From Paragorgia papillata (taxonomy: Eukaryota > Cnidaria > Anthozoa > Scleralcyonacea > Coralliidae): a stretch of 64,000 nucleotides of DNA. The notes beneath the pieces were generated by a model. It made no database searches. It saw only the letters and a list, made by a program, of their open reading frames with translations, and was not told where the DNA came from. Shown piece by piece: positions 23,812-34,069 of this stretch. The DNA is taken from the NCBI GenBank assembly GCA_035771165.1, contig JAWNZC010000001.1, positions 4,843,501-4,907,500 on the forward strand, given 5' to 3'. The translations under genes were made by a program, and so were the position numbers. Positions within the stretch are counted from its first letter, which is position 1. The number at the start of each line of letters is the position of its first letter.

Positions 23812-24792
23812 ATGGTAGTTAATTGGCTTGTAGGACAGGCAAATGTCGGCGTCGAGAGAGTGTGTCCTGGGAGCCACATCAAACAAAACGAATGGCAATC
23901 TGGATGGAACAATGTATTTGTGGGGAATAAGTATGATTATATCTCAGATTATGAGTGTGTCTTTCCTGTCGATGTGGATGATCTTCATTACCCAACAGAC
24001 CAGTTGGTAAATCTCCAGCAACAGAAACAGCAAGGCACCGCTATACCAATCATAAATATAGCCCACTTCACACAAGCTGCCGACAATATTATAGCAACTG
24101 GTGGTTTCACTGGAGGGCTGAAGAAAATAAACGAACACGAAGACGGAAGCCCTGTGCAAGGACGCTTCTCTTGGTGGAGCCCGATATTTGAAGGGAATGC
24201 AGCAGACATGGTGCGTGATCGCCTAGAGCAAGTGATAAATCCATTTCTTGGTAACAACGATGATATGCAAGTGCTAAAAAATCAGTTTGCGTCATCGGAT
24301 GCATTCCATCCCAATCCTGCGCGATATGGAAACGACTACTTCAAGTACAGCATCGAAGATATGCGTCACTTTTACGAAAATTATATTGGGGAAGAAATAC
24401 AGTTCAAAGTGCTGGGAACATTCTTGTACAAACAAGAGATAATGCATGCTGTTCTTGTGTGTAGCCAAACAGATGGTGCCGGCTTGTTTGCAGCATATCC
24501 ACCTGTACCAACACCAGATGAAGAAGGAGCGGTCGTGACAAGAGATGAGGATACCGGCAACTGGGTATGGAAACCACAGGCTACGGCGACAGAAATTGTC
24601 CGTCTTAATCATTTTGGGCAGATTCCACAATATCGTCGATGGGAGCATGTTGCTTTTGCATTCTATTTACCTGAAATAGGTGATCATGTGGAGCATATAG
24701 CCGTTGAAGATCTTGAGGAAAATAGGTATGAGATACAAGCGCCAGACGAAGACGAAGACGAAGACGAAGACGAAGACGGAGACGAAGAATGA
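23812..24792 (+). CDS. Array gene 6: 326 aa paralog, no N-A-E-E repeat
   Basis: The first ~53 codons match gene 4 exactly; the sequence then changes to VDDLHYPTDQL and resembles gene 7. The repeat region is reduced to a single EGNAADMV junction, so the 12-bp array has collapsed or never expanded. The tail is acidic (E-D hexamers) and the frame is intact. The switch of relatedness inside the ORF suggests recombination or gene conversion between paralogs. Confidence 0.85.
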   Translation: MVVNWLVGQANVGVERVCPGSHIKQNEWQSGWNNVFVGNKYDYISDYECVFPVDVDDLHYPTDQLVNLQQQKQQGTAIPIINIAHFTQAADNIIATGGFTGGLKKINEHEDGSPVQGRFSWWSPIFEGNAADMVRDRLEQVINPFLGNNDDMQVLKNQFASSDAFHPNPARYGNDYFKYSIEDMRHFYENYIGEEIQFKVLGTFLYKQEIMHAVLVCSQTDGAGLFAAYPPVPTPDEEGAVVTRDEDTGNWVWKPQATATEIVRLNHFGQIPQYRRWEHVAFAFYLPEIGDHVEHIAVEDLEENRYEIQAPDEDEDEDEDEDGDEE

Positions 24793-25196
24793 GTATTGAA
24801 TTAGAAAAATCCTAGCCTGTGCAGGTGTAAGATTGTCCGGTTAACCAATTGAATAACCGTTGATTGTTTTCTTGTTTAAACGAAACCCTGTGATGAATAT
24901 TTGTGTCCTGATCTTATGTCTGGATGGATTGAGCAAGCTTCGTAATTGAGTGGGACAACGTGCCATAAACTTTTGCCTTTGTATTTCTTCCTTATTTAAC
25001 AGTTTTTACATGCTAAATATTATTTTAACGAGTTTTTGTAGTACAAGATTGTTATTAAACGTCTGCGAGACACAACTACTCACTTCATTACATTGGAATA
25101 ATTTTATAAATTAATAAAAATATAAAGGAATACGAAAAAAACTACAAGTAATCTGAATGAGAAAAATACGCTCGGAATTAGCAAATGGGAATGGGA

Positions 25197-25541
25197 ATGA
25201 GCAAAATGCGCGAGTGTAATGAGCAAAATGCGCGAGTGTGAAGAGCAAAATGCGCGAGTGTGAAGAGCAAAATGCGCGAATTTAATGAGCAAAATGCGCG
25301 AGTGTGATGAGCAAAATGCGCGAATGTAATGAGCAAAATGCGCGAGTGTGATGAGCAAAATGCGCCAGTGTATAATGAACAAAATGCGCGAGTGTATAAT
25401 GAACAAAATGCGCGAATGTAATGAGCAAAATGCGCGAATGTAATGCGCAAAATGCGCGAGTGTAATGAGCAAAATGCAAATGTAAATGAGCACAATGCGC
25501 ACGTAAAGAGCAAAATGCGAAAGCATAATGTGCAAAATGAG
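25197..25541. repeat. Minisatellite block, unit 6
   Basis: Close to the unit 2 and 4 blocks, with a few substitutions (for example GCGAAAGCATAATG). Confidence 0.9.
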
Positions 25542-25974
25542 AACATAATAAAATTCGCATCTGGGTTTCGTTCGGAGATCTATATTGCCTGTTAAAAATA
25601 TACGCGGAGAGTGCGCATGTCGACTGTCCATTTGACATCGTCGACGCTGCACTGACTGCTTCGTCGACTGGCGGACGGAGTGCGAAGGGAGACGGGAGGG
25701 AGCTTCGTTGAGCTTTCGTTCTTCTTGTTAGGAGAGGTTGAAATAAGACTCGAAAGGCTTTTCACTGTTGGCTTTAAGTCCGTTTTGATTCGTGACATTA
25801 CAAGAATAACCACAGCGCTGATATCGTAAGGTAGCTTCCCATGACTTGTAGTCTTTTATACAAATACAACAGAATCGATCGCATGTGTATAAGTAATTGA
25901 TGAAATTCATTCAGATTGTTCCAAGCTACACTGATGAGCTGTAGTACAGTGAAACACCGTGTCTGTAGATTGAA

Positions 25975-25991
25975 CTATATATATATATATA
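25975..25991. repeat. (AT)n microsatellite, unit 6 (short)
   Basis: Only about 16 bp, the shortest form of the type A spacer tract. Confidence 0.85.
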
Positions 25992-26610
25992 GGTCAATGG
26001 CTCTACCTAACCATAGTTAAGCAATCGTTAACACTGCGGTACAAAAAAATCAGAACGGTTTCTTTCTGAGTCTATTCTTTCACAATATCTACGGCTGGCT
26101 TGATAAACGGCAAGCGTCTTTTCCTTTTCTTGCCATTGGTGTTCTTATTGGTGTTCTTATTGGTTCTCATTGGTTTTCTTGCCATTGGTGTTCCTTGATT
26201 TTCATCAGTTCTGTTCAGCTCTCGTTCCGTCACCGTCTTTGAGATCCCATTATCAATGTCAAGCATGGAAGATGCGGCACTTCAGATATAAACGCCGTAC
26301 TTAGGAATCTTTTTTGAACTGTACCGGTGTACGGGTGACCTTCTTTAAGTGAGGCAAACCAGTTAAACAGACTTTTTTCTTTGGCATTCTAGTAGGATTG
26401 ATACACAAGATAGTTTAGATAATAAAACAACTAGAGTGCTGCGTAGGCAGTGTTTTAGATAGAGCAAAGTGAAAAGGTGGTAAACTGCCGAGACTAGTTT
26501 TGATAACGAAATTCTGACGTTTCGGACGGAGCCCTTCCTCACAGTAAAATATGTTTTGAAATATTGTCATACAGTATTAATGTATTTATTGATATCCAAG
26601 AATCTCGTTA

Positions 26611-26768
26611 GTGTAGTGTTTTCAACTTGAAGTAAAGTTGGTAACGTTTCGTTTGCGGCTTTTGTTGTGCAAGCTGTCGTAAGTGTAATTGAACTCTGAA
26701 AATTTTGACGTGAATTGGCGGGACCCAAAACCTGTCGAATACTGGCCTGACCGGTTCCGTAACGTGAC
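26611..26768 (-). mobile_element. tRNA-like SINE relic, unit 6
   Basis: Same relic, damaged B-box, with a GACGTGAATTGG variant. Confidence 0.5.
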
Positions 26769-27606
26769 GCGAGATTAATATTGAAGGTTTGTTATCAGAA
26801 TGATACAAACTGGATTATTTTAAGCTCCCTATGTCAAGAACTATTCTTTTTGTATTATTTTTCTTGGCCTAACGTCAGAAATGTTTTACTCTAACGCAAG
26901 ACAGTTGCTGTGGTTTTGTTAAGAACGAAACTACACTGTGATGATTGTGTAGCGCTTTATTTATATATTATGTCACGATAAATGAAGTAATTGTCGAGTT
27001 TTATCAACAACGAAACGACACGCAATATTATTGGCGCTATATGTCCTTGTTAATGACGGAATGACTCGACACGCAATGTTGCTGAGACTGTGTCCTTGTT
27101 AATGACGGAATGACTCGACACGGAATGTTGCTGAGACTGTGTCCTTGTTAAATGACATCAGGGCTGAAGGAGTTTTATTTAGAATATAGAACATTTTACT
27201 CTTAAGAAATACCACGATACCCGATGTTGTTAGGACCGGGTCTTAGTTATTACTTATTCACGTTCGGAAACTATGGGTTACCGACCGTAAAGACATTGCC
27301 TATGTTGGACATGTAATGTCCATAACGGGATATGTTCGATAAAACAAAATTAAATATGTCAAAGAGTATACATTAGCACCATTACTGGAGAATGAATTGG
27401 TCCAATCCGTGGGCTTGTATATCCTGAAAAAAAAACCTGACTCTTGAGTGGAAGATGTGAGACGCCTTGCACTATGGCCACCTAAAAACAAAGCTTTGAT
27501 TAAGTCATAACAGCCAGCCGGTATTTCACTAGAAACACGCCCATAACATTGGCTTGTAGCGTTATGAATATATTACTGGCGTGGCCAGCTTAAAAGGCGT
27601 TTGCTG

Positions 27607-27680
27607 ATTGGCTAACTTAATCAAAACATTGCTGGTGGCTACGGTTATATAAGGCGACGTCTCACTGTAATGTAATTTTT
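27607..27680 (+). promoter_or_regulatory. Promoter of array gene 7
   Basis: Inverted CCAAT at 27607 and TATATAAGG from 27646, 384 bp before the ATG. Confidence 0.6.
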
Positions 27681-28029
27681 TTTGTTTGTAACTCTTTCCC
27701 CTCGAACGGGTAAATAAGTGAAAACGATTTTCTACACCGATCTTTTATTAATTTTATGCGAATAGAGAAGTACACGGAAATTTTTAGCGTTCTTGTTCCA
27801 GGAATAGCACTCGATTAACTTTGTTTACGCGTTTCTACAAGCACTTCTGGTGATTTTTATTGGTTACTCATATGTGTCGACATGACGAGAAACAGGTTTA
27901 AACGGGTTTATCTAACTTTCGTTTTCGTGCAGTCCTTCCAGTAAACTATACACGAAGAGAACAGACCACTGAATTTTCGTTGCTTTAAGGCTTTTGGAGG
28001 TTTCTCTTTAACACTTACTACCAAAAACA

Positions 28030-28995
28030 ATGGAAATTATTTGGCTTGTAGGACAGGCAAATGCCGGCATCGAGAGAGTGTGTCCTGGGAGACACATCAA
28101 ACAAAGCGAATGGCAATCTGGATGGAACAGTGTATTTGGGGGGAATCATTATGATTATATCTCAGATTATGAGTGTGTCTTTCCTGTCGATGAGGATGAG
28201 GATGAGGATGATCTTCATTACCCAGAAGACCAGTTGGCAAATCTACAGGAACAGAAACAGCAAGGCACCGCTATACCAATCATAAATATAGCCCACTTCA
28301 CACAAGCTGCCGACAATATTATAGCAACTGGTGGTTTCACTGGAGGGCCGAAGAAAATAAACGAACACGGAGACGGAAGCCCTGTGCAAGGACACTTCTC
28401 TTGGTGGAGCCCGATATTGGAAGAAAATGCAGCAGACACGGTGCGTGATCACCTGGAGGAAGTGATAAATCCATTTCTTGATGACAACGATGATATGCAA
28501 GTGCTAAAAAATCAGTTTGCGAAATCGGATGCATTCCATCCCAAGCCTTGGCGATATGGAAACGACTACTTTCAGTACAGCATCGAAGAAATGTGTGGCT
28601 TTTACGAAAATTATATTGGGCCAAACGAAGAAATACAGTTCAAAGTGCTGGGAACTTTCTTGTACAAACAAGAGATAATGCATGCTGTTCTTGTGTGTAG
28701 CCAGACAGATGGTGCCGGCTTGTTTGAAGCTTATCCACCGGTGCCAACACCAGATGAAGCCGAAGGAGCCGTCGTGACAAGAGATGAGGATACCGGCGAC
28801 TGGGTATGGAAACCACAGGCTACGGCGACAAGAATTGTCCGTCTTAATCGTTTTGGGCAGCTTCCACAATATCGTCGATGGGAGCATGTTGCTTTTGCAT
28901 TCTATTTACCTGAAATAGGTGGTCATGTGGAGCATATAGCCGTTGGAAATCTTCAGGAAAATAGGTTTGAAATACAAGCCCCAACCGTAACCTAA
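28030..28995 (+). CDS. Array gene 7: 321 aa paralog with internal acidic run, tail lost
   Basis: The most diverged N-terminus (MEIIWLVGQANAG). A GATGAG hexamer run at about 28189-28210 codes a new D-E run before DLHYPED, a second place where this family gains acidic repeats. It has no N-A-E-E array. The ORF ends QAPTVT, and the GAAGAC hexamers follow the stop untranslated, as in gene 4. The core blocks are intact. Confidence 0.85.
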   Translation: MEIIWLVGQANAGIERVCPGRHIKQSEWQSGWNSVFGGNHYDYISDYECVFPVDEDEDEDDLHYPEDQLANLQEQKQQGTAIPIINIAHFTQAADNIIATGGFTGGPKKINEHGDGSPVQGHFSWWSPILEENAADTVRDHLEEVINPFLDDNDDMQVLKNQFAKSDAFHPKPWRYGNDYFQYSIEEMCGFYENYIGPNEEIQFKVLGTFLYKQEIMHAVLVCSQTDGAGLFEAYPPVPTPDEAEGAVVTRDEDTGDWVWKPQATATRIVRLNRFGQLPQYRRWEHVAFAFYLPEIGGHVEHIAVGNLQENRFEIQAPTVT

Positions 28996-29428
28996 GACGA
29001 AGACGAAGACGGAGACGAAGAATGAGTATTGAATTAGAAAAATCCTAGCCTGTGCAGGTTTAAGATTGTCCGGTTAACCAATTGAATAACCGTTGATTGT
29101 TTTCTTGTTTAAACGAAACCCTGTGATGAATATTTGTGTCCTGATCTTATGTCTGGATGGATTGAGCAAGCTTCGTAATTGAGTGGGGCAACGTGCCATA
29201 AACTTTTGCCTTTGTATTTCTTCATTATTTAACAGTTTTTACATGCTAAATATTATTTTAACGAGTTTTTGTAGTACAAGATTGTTATTAAACGTCTGCG
29301 AGACACAACTACCCACTTCATTATATTGGAATAATTTTATAAATTAATAAAAATATAAAGGAATACGAAAAAAACTACAAGTAATCTGAATGAGAAAAAT
29401 ACGCTCGGAATTAGCAAATGGGAATGGG

Positions 29429-29751
29429 AATGAGCAAAATGCGCGAGTGTAATGAGCAAAATGCGCGAGTGTGAAGAGCAAAATGCGCGAATTTAATGAG
29501 CAAAATGCGCGAGTGTGATGAGCAAAATGCGCGAATGTAATGAGCAAAATGGGCGAGTGTGATGAGCAAAATGCGCCAGTGTAAATGAACAAAATGCGCG
29601 AGTGTATAATGAACAAAATGCGCGAATGTAATGAGGAAAATGCGCGAATGTAATGCGCAAAATGCGCGAGTGTAATGAGCAAAATGCAAATGTAAATGAG
29701 CACAATGCGCACGTAAAGAGCAAAATGCGCAAGCATAATGTGCAAAATGAG
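29429..29751. repeat. Minisatellite block, unit 7
   Basis: Length as in unit 1, without the duplication and flank deletion of units 3 and 5, although its spacer is type B. Confidence 0.9.
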
Positions 29752-30366
29752 AACATAATAAAATTCGCATATGGGTTTCGTTCGGAGATCTATATTGCCT
29801 GTTAAAAATATACGCGGAGAGTGCGCATGTCGACTGTCCATTTGACATCGTCAACGCTGCACTGACTGCTTCGTCGACTGGCGGACGGAGTGCGAAGGGA
29901 GACGGAAGGGAGCTTCGTTGAGCTTTCGTTCTTGTTAGGAGAGGTTGAAATAAGACTCGAAAGGCTTTTCACTGTAGGCTTTAAGTCCGTTTTGATTCGT
30001 GACATTACAAGAATAACCACAGCGCTGATATCGTAAGGTAGCTTCCCATGACTTGTAGTCTTTTATACAAATACAACAGAATCGATCGCATGTGTATAAG
30101 TAATTGATGAAATTCATTCAGATTGTTCCAAGCTACACTGATGAGCTGTTGTACAGCGAAACACCGTGTCTGCTGGTTTTATAAACGGCAAGCGTCTTTT
30201 CCTTTTCTTGCCATTGGCGTTCTTATTACCTTGCTTTTCATCAGTTCTGTTCAGCTGTCGTTCCGTCACCGTCTTTGAGATCCCATTCAATGTCAAGCGT
30301 TGAAGATGCGGCACTTCAGATATAAACGCCGTACTTGGGAATATTTTTTGAACTGTACGTGTACGG

Positions 30367-30650
30367 ATTTAGATTTAGATTTAATAACTTTATTGCCTAT
30401 AGCAACTGGTGGTTAAACAGAGCGAAATGCCTCAATTGAACATGACTACCATGATGTAAGTGTTGGTTTTGCGGAGGGAGGAAAACCGGAGAACCCGGCG
30501 AAAAACCCTCGAAGCACAGGAGAGATCAACTACAACTCTACTCACATTAGTTTCCAGCTCGACAACGCCATCCAAGTACTAACCCCGTCTAACTGGGCTT
30601 AACTTTTGGTGAGAGGCAGCGCGCTAACAGCACACGCCACCCGTGCTCCC
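30367..30650 (-). mobile_element. 5S rRNA-headed SINE (SINE3-like), unit 7
   Basis: 284 bp at the same site as in units 3 and 5. It has one 6-bp tail unit fewer and a few substitutions (TAACTGGGC for TAACCGGGC). Confidence 0.8.
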
Positions 30651-30928
30651 CGGGTGACCTTCTTTAAGTGCGGCAAACCAGTTAAACAGACTTTTTTCTT
30701 TGCCATTCTAGTAGGATTGATACATAAGATAGTTTAGATAATAAAAAAACTAGAGTGCTGCGTAGGCAGTGTTTTAGATAGAGCAAAGTGAAAAGGTGGT
30801 AAACTCCCAAGACTAGTTTTGATAACGAAATTCTGACGTTTCGGACGGAGCCCTTCCTCACAGTAAAATATGTTTTGAAATATTGTCATACAGTATTAAT
30901 GTATTTATTGATATCCAAGAATCTCGTT

Positions 30929-31086
30929 AGTGTAGTGTTTTCAACTTGAAGTAAAGTTGGTAACGTTTCGTTTGCGGCTTTTGTTGTGCAAGCTGTCGTA
31001 AGTGTAATTGAACTCTGAAAATTTTGACGTCTATTGGCGGGACCCAAAACCTGTCGAATACTGGCCTGACCGGTTCCGTAACGTGA
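30929..31086 (-). mobile_element. tRNA-like SINE relic, unit 7
   Basis: Same relic, damaged B-box. Confidence 0.5.
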
Positions 31087-31935
31087 CGCGAGATTAATAT
31101 TGAAGGTTTGTTATCAGAATGATACAAACTGGATTATTTTAAGCTCCCTATGTCAAGAACTATTCTTTTTGTATTATTTTTCTTGGCCTAACGTCAGAAA
31201 TGTTTTACTCTAACGCAAGACAGTTGCTGTGGTTTTGTTAAGAACGAAACTACACTGTGATGATTGTGTAGCGCTTTATTTATATATTATGTCACGATAA
31301 ATGAAGTAATTGTCGAGTTTTATCAACAACGAAACGACACGCAATATTATTGGCGCTATATGTCCTTGTTAATGACGGAATGACTCGACACGCAATGTTG
31401 CTGAGACTGTGTCCTTGTTAATGACGGAATGACTCGACACGGAATGTTGCTGAGACTGTGTCCTTGACCTTGTTAAATGACATCAGGGCTGAAGGAGTTT
31501 TATTTAGAATATAGAACATTTTACTCTTAAGAAATACCACGATACCCTATGTTGTTAGGACCGGGTCTTAGTTATTACTTATTCACGTTCGGAACTCTGG
31601 GTTACCGACCGTAAAGACATTGCCTATGTTGGACATGTAATGTCCATAACGGGATATGTTCGATAAAACAAAATTAAATATGTCAAAGAGTATACATTAG
31701 CACCATTACTGGAGAATGAATTGCTCCAATCAGTGGGCTTGTATATCCTGAAAGAAAAACCCTTGACTCTTTTATAGTGGAAGATGTGAGACGCCTTGCA
31801 CTTTGGCCACCTAAAAACAAAGCTTTGATTAAGTCCTAACAGCCAGCCGGTATTTCACTAGAAACACGCCCATAACATTGGCTTGTAGCGTTATGAATAT
31901 ATTACTGGCGTGGCCAGCTTAAAAGGCGTTTGCTG

Positions 31936-32005
31936 ATTGGCTAACTTAATCAAAACTTTGCTGGTGGCTACGATTATATAAGGCGACGTCTCACTGTAAT
32001 GTAAT
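31936..32005 (+). promoter_or_regulatory. Promoter of array gene 8
   Basis: Inverted CCAAT at 31936 and TATATAAGG from 31975, 382 bp before the ATG. Confidence 0.6.
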
Positions 32006-32356
32006 TTTTTTGTTTGTAACTCTTTCCCCTCGAACGGGTAAATAAGTGAAAACGATTTTCTACACCGATCTTTTATTAATTTTATGCGAATAGAGAAGTA
32101 CACGGAAATTTTTAGCGTTTTTGTTCCAGGAATAGCACTCGATTAACTTTGTTTACGCGTTTCTACAAACACGTCTGGCGATTTTTTATTGGTTACTCGT
32201 ATGTGACGACATGACGAGAAACAGGTTTAAACAGGTTTATCTAACTTTCGTTTTCGTGCAGTCCTTCCAGTAAACTATACACGAAGAGAACAGACCACAG
32301 AATTTTCGTTGCTTTAAGGCTTTTGGAGGTTTCTTTCTAAACTTACTACCAAAACA

Positions 32357-33370
32357 ATGGCAGTTAATTGGCTTGTAGGACAGGCAAATGTCGGCGTCGA
32401 GAGAGTGTGTCCTAAGAGGCACATCAACCAAAGCGAATGGCAACCTGTATGGAACAATGTATTTGTGGGACCGAATCATTATGATTATATCTCAGATTAT
32501 GAGTGTGTCTTTCCTGTCAATATGAATGTTGTTTTCCCAGCAGAACAGTTGGAAAATCTACAGCACCAGAAACAGCAAGGCACCGCTATACCGATCATAA
32601 ATATAGCCCACTTCACAACAGCAGAAATTGCCGACAATATTATAGCAACTGGTGGTTTCACTGGAGGGCCGAAGAAAATAAACGAACACGAAGACGGAAG
32701 CCCTGTGCAAGGACGCTTCTCTTGGTGGAGCCCAATATTTGAAGAAAATGCGGAAGTGAATGCAGCAGAGAATGCAGAAGAGAATGCTGAAGAGAATGCA
32801 GAAGAGAATGCAGAAGAGAATGCAGTAGACATGGTGCGTGATCGCCTAGAGCAAGTGATAAAGCCATTTCGTGATAACAACGATAATATGCAAGTGCTAA
32901 AAAATCAGTTTGCGAAATCGGATGCATTCTGTCCCAACCCTAAGCGATATGGAAACGTGTACTTCAAGTACAGCATCGAAGATATGTGTCGCTTTTACGA
33001 AAATTATATCGGGCCAAACGAAGTAATACAGTTCAAAGTGCTGGGAACATTTTTGTACAAACAAGAGATAATGCATGCTGTTCTTGTGTGCAGCCAAACA
33101 GATGGTGCCGGCTTGTTTGCAGCATATCCACCTGTACCAGCACCGGCAGATGAAGAAGGAGCGGTCGTGACAAGAGAAGCGGATACCGGCAACTGGGTAT
33201 GGAAACCACAGGCTACGGCGACAAACATTGTCCGTCTTAATCGTTTTGCACAGAAGTGGTATTATCCAAAATATCGTCGATGGGAGCATGTTGCTTTTGC
33301 ATTCTTTTTACGTGAAGAAGATGATCGTATAGCTGTTGAAGATCTTAAGAATAAAATGGGTGCGATCTAG
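32357..33370 (+). CDS. Array gene 8: 337 aa paralog, 6 repeats, diverged C-terminus
   Basis: The N-terminus is like genes 3 and 5 (MAVNWLVG, HINQSEWQPVWNN). It has six N-A-E-E-type repeats (32747-32818). The end departs from all the others: FFLREEDDRIAVEDLKNKMGAI replaces the YLPEIGGHVEHIAV stretch and the acidic tail. The 3'UTR is also different for about 350 bp before the shared CTTGTTTAAACGAAACCCTG segment resumes near 33760. This is the array's last and most independent member at its 3' end. Confidence 0.85.
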   Translation: MAVNWLVGQANVGVERVCPKRHINQSEWQPVWNNVFVGPNHYDYISDYECVFPVNMNVVFPAEQLENLQHQKQQGTAIPIINIAHFTTAEIADNIIATGGFTGGPKKINEHEDGSPVQGRFSWWSPIFEENAEVNAAENAEENAEENAEENAEENAVDMVRDRLEQVIKPFRDNNDNMQVLKNQFAKSDAFCPNPKRYGNVYFKYSIEDMCRFYENYIGPNEVIQFKVLGTFLYKQEIMHAVLVCSQTDGAGLFAAYPPVPAPADEEGAVVTREADTGNWVWKPQATATNIVRLNRFAQKWYYPKYRRWEHVAFAFFLREEDDRIAVEDLKNKMGAI

Positions 33371-34069
33371 AAGAACCAGACCTGTGACCAGACGAAAAAC
33401 GTAATCGAAGACAAAGCCTTAAGTATTGAATGAGAAATATTCTAGCCTGCGTGCAAGATTGTCCGGTTGACCAATCATATTTTCTCTACGAAATTAAGAT
33501 TGACAACACAATTGCAACGACCTTCAGACTATTAAACTTTCAGAAGAAGAAAAATTTACTAATTCAAACTGGAAACTATTCAGCAGACAAGTATAAAGAG
33601 CTAAATACAAATCTTATTAGGGATTTAGAGCACCAACAGGCAACAACGTGCAGCGAAATATTTTAGGCAAATAGCAAGCACTGCAATATTTTAGTATGAG
33701 TGCTGCTTGCTGCTGTTCTTGATTAAATACTTTACTTGGACGTGCTTGACGTTGATTTTTTTCTTGTTTAAACGAAACCCTGTGATGAATATTTGTGTCC
33801 TGATCTTATGTCTGGATGGATTGAACAAGCTAGACATTCTCAATTTCGTAATTGAGTGGTACAACGTGCCATCAACTGAACTTTTGCCTTTGGAATTCTT
33901 CATTATTTAACAGTGCTAAATATTATTTTAACAAGTTTTTGTAGTACACGATTGTTATTAAACGTCTGGAAGATATAAATACTCACTTCAGTAGATATAT
34001 TGGAATAATTGTAATTTAATAGACTAATAAAAATATAAAGGAATACGAAAAAAACTACAAGTAATCTGA

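Larger units (their letters stand above)
16046..23973. repeat. Large near-identical duplication, copy B (~8 kb)
   Basis: Partner of 6925-14891, offset by about 9064-9128 bp depending on the local repeat lengths. It covers spacer 4, gene 5, spacer 5 and the start of gene 6. Confidence 0.85.
1..34060 (+). repeat. Tandem array of eight gene-bearing units (4.2-4.7 kb each)
   Basis: Eight head-to-tail units each carry promoter, ORF, 3'UTR and minisatellite; units 1-7 also have a downstream spacer. ATG-to-ATG spacings are 4175, 4274, 4719, 4345, 4737, 4218 and 4327 bp. Spacers after genes 1, 2, 4 and 6 (type A) have an (AT)n tract. Spacers after genes 3, 5 and 7 (type B) lack it and carry a 5S-headed SINE. 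Spacer 8 differs: it has about 230 bp of extra sequence after the stop and then a 4 kb minisatellite. The left edge of the array lies outside the window. Confidence 0.95.

Noticed and set aside
33430..33666. 78-codon ORF after gene 8
   Set aside because: It lies in the altered 3'UTR of unit 8, is not found in other units and lacks a strong start context.
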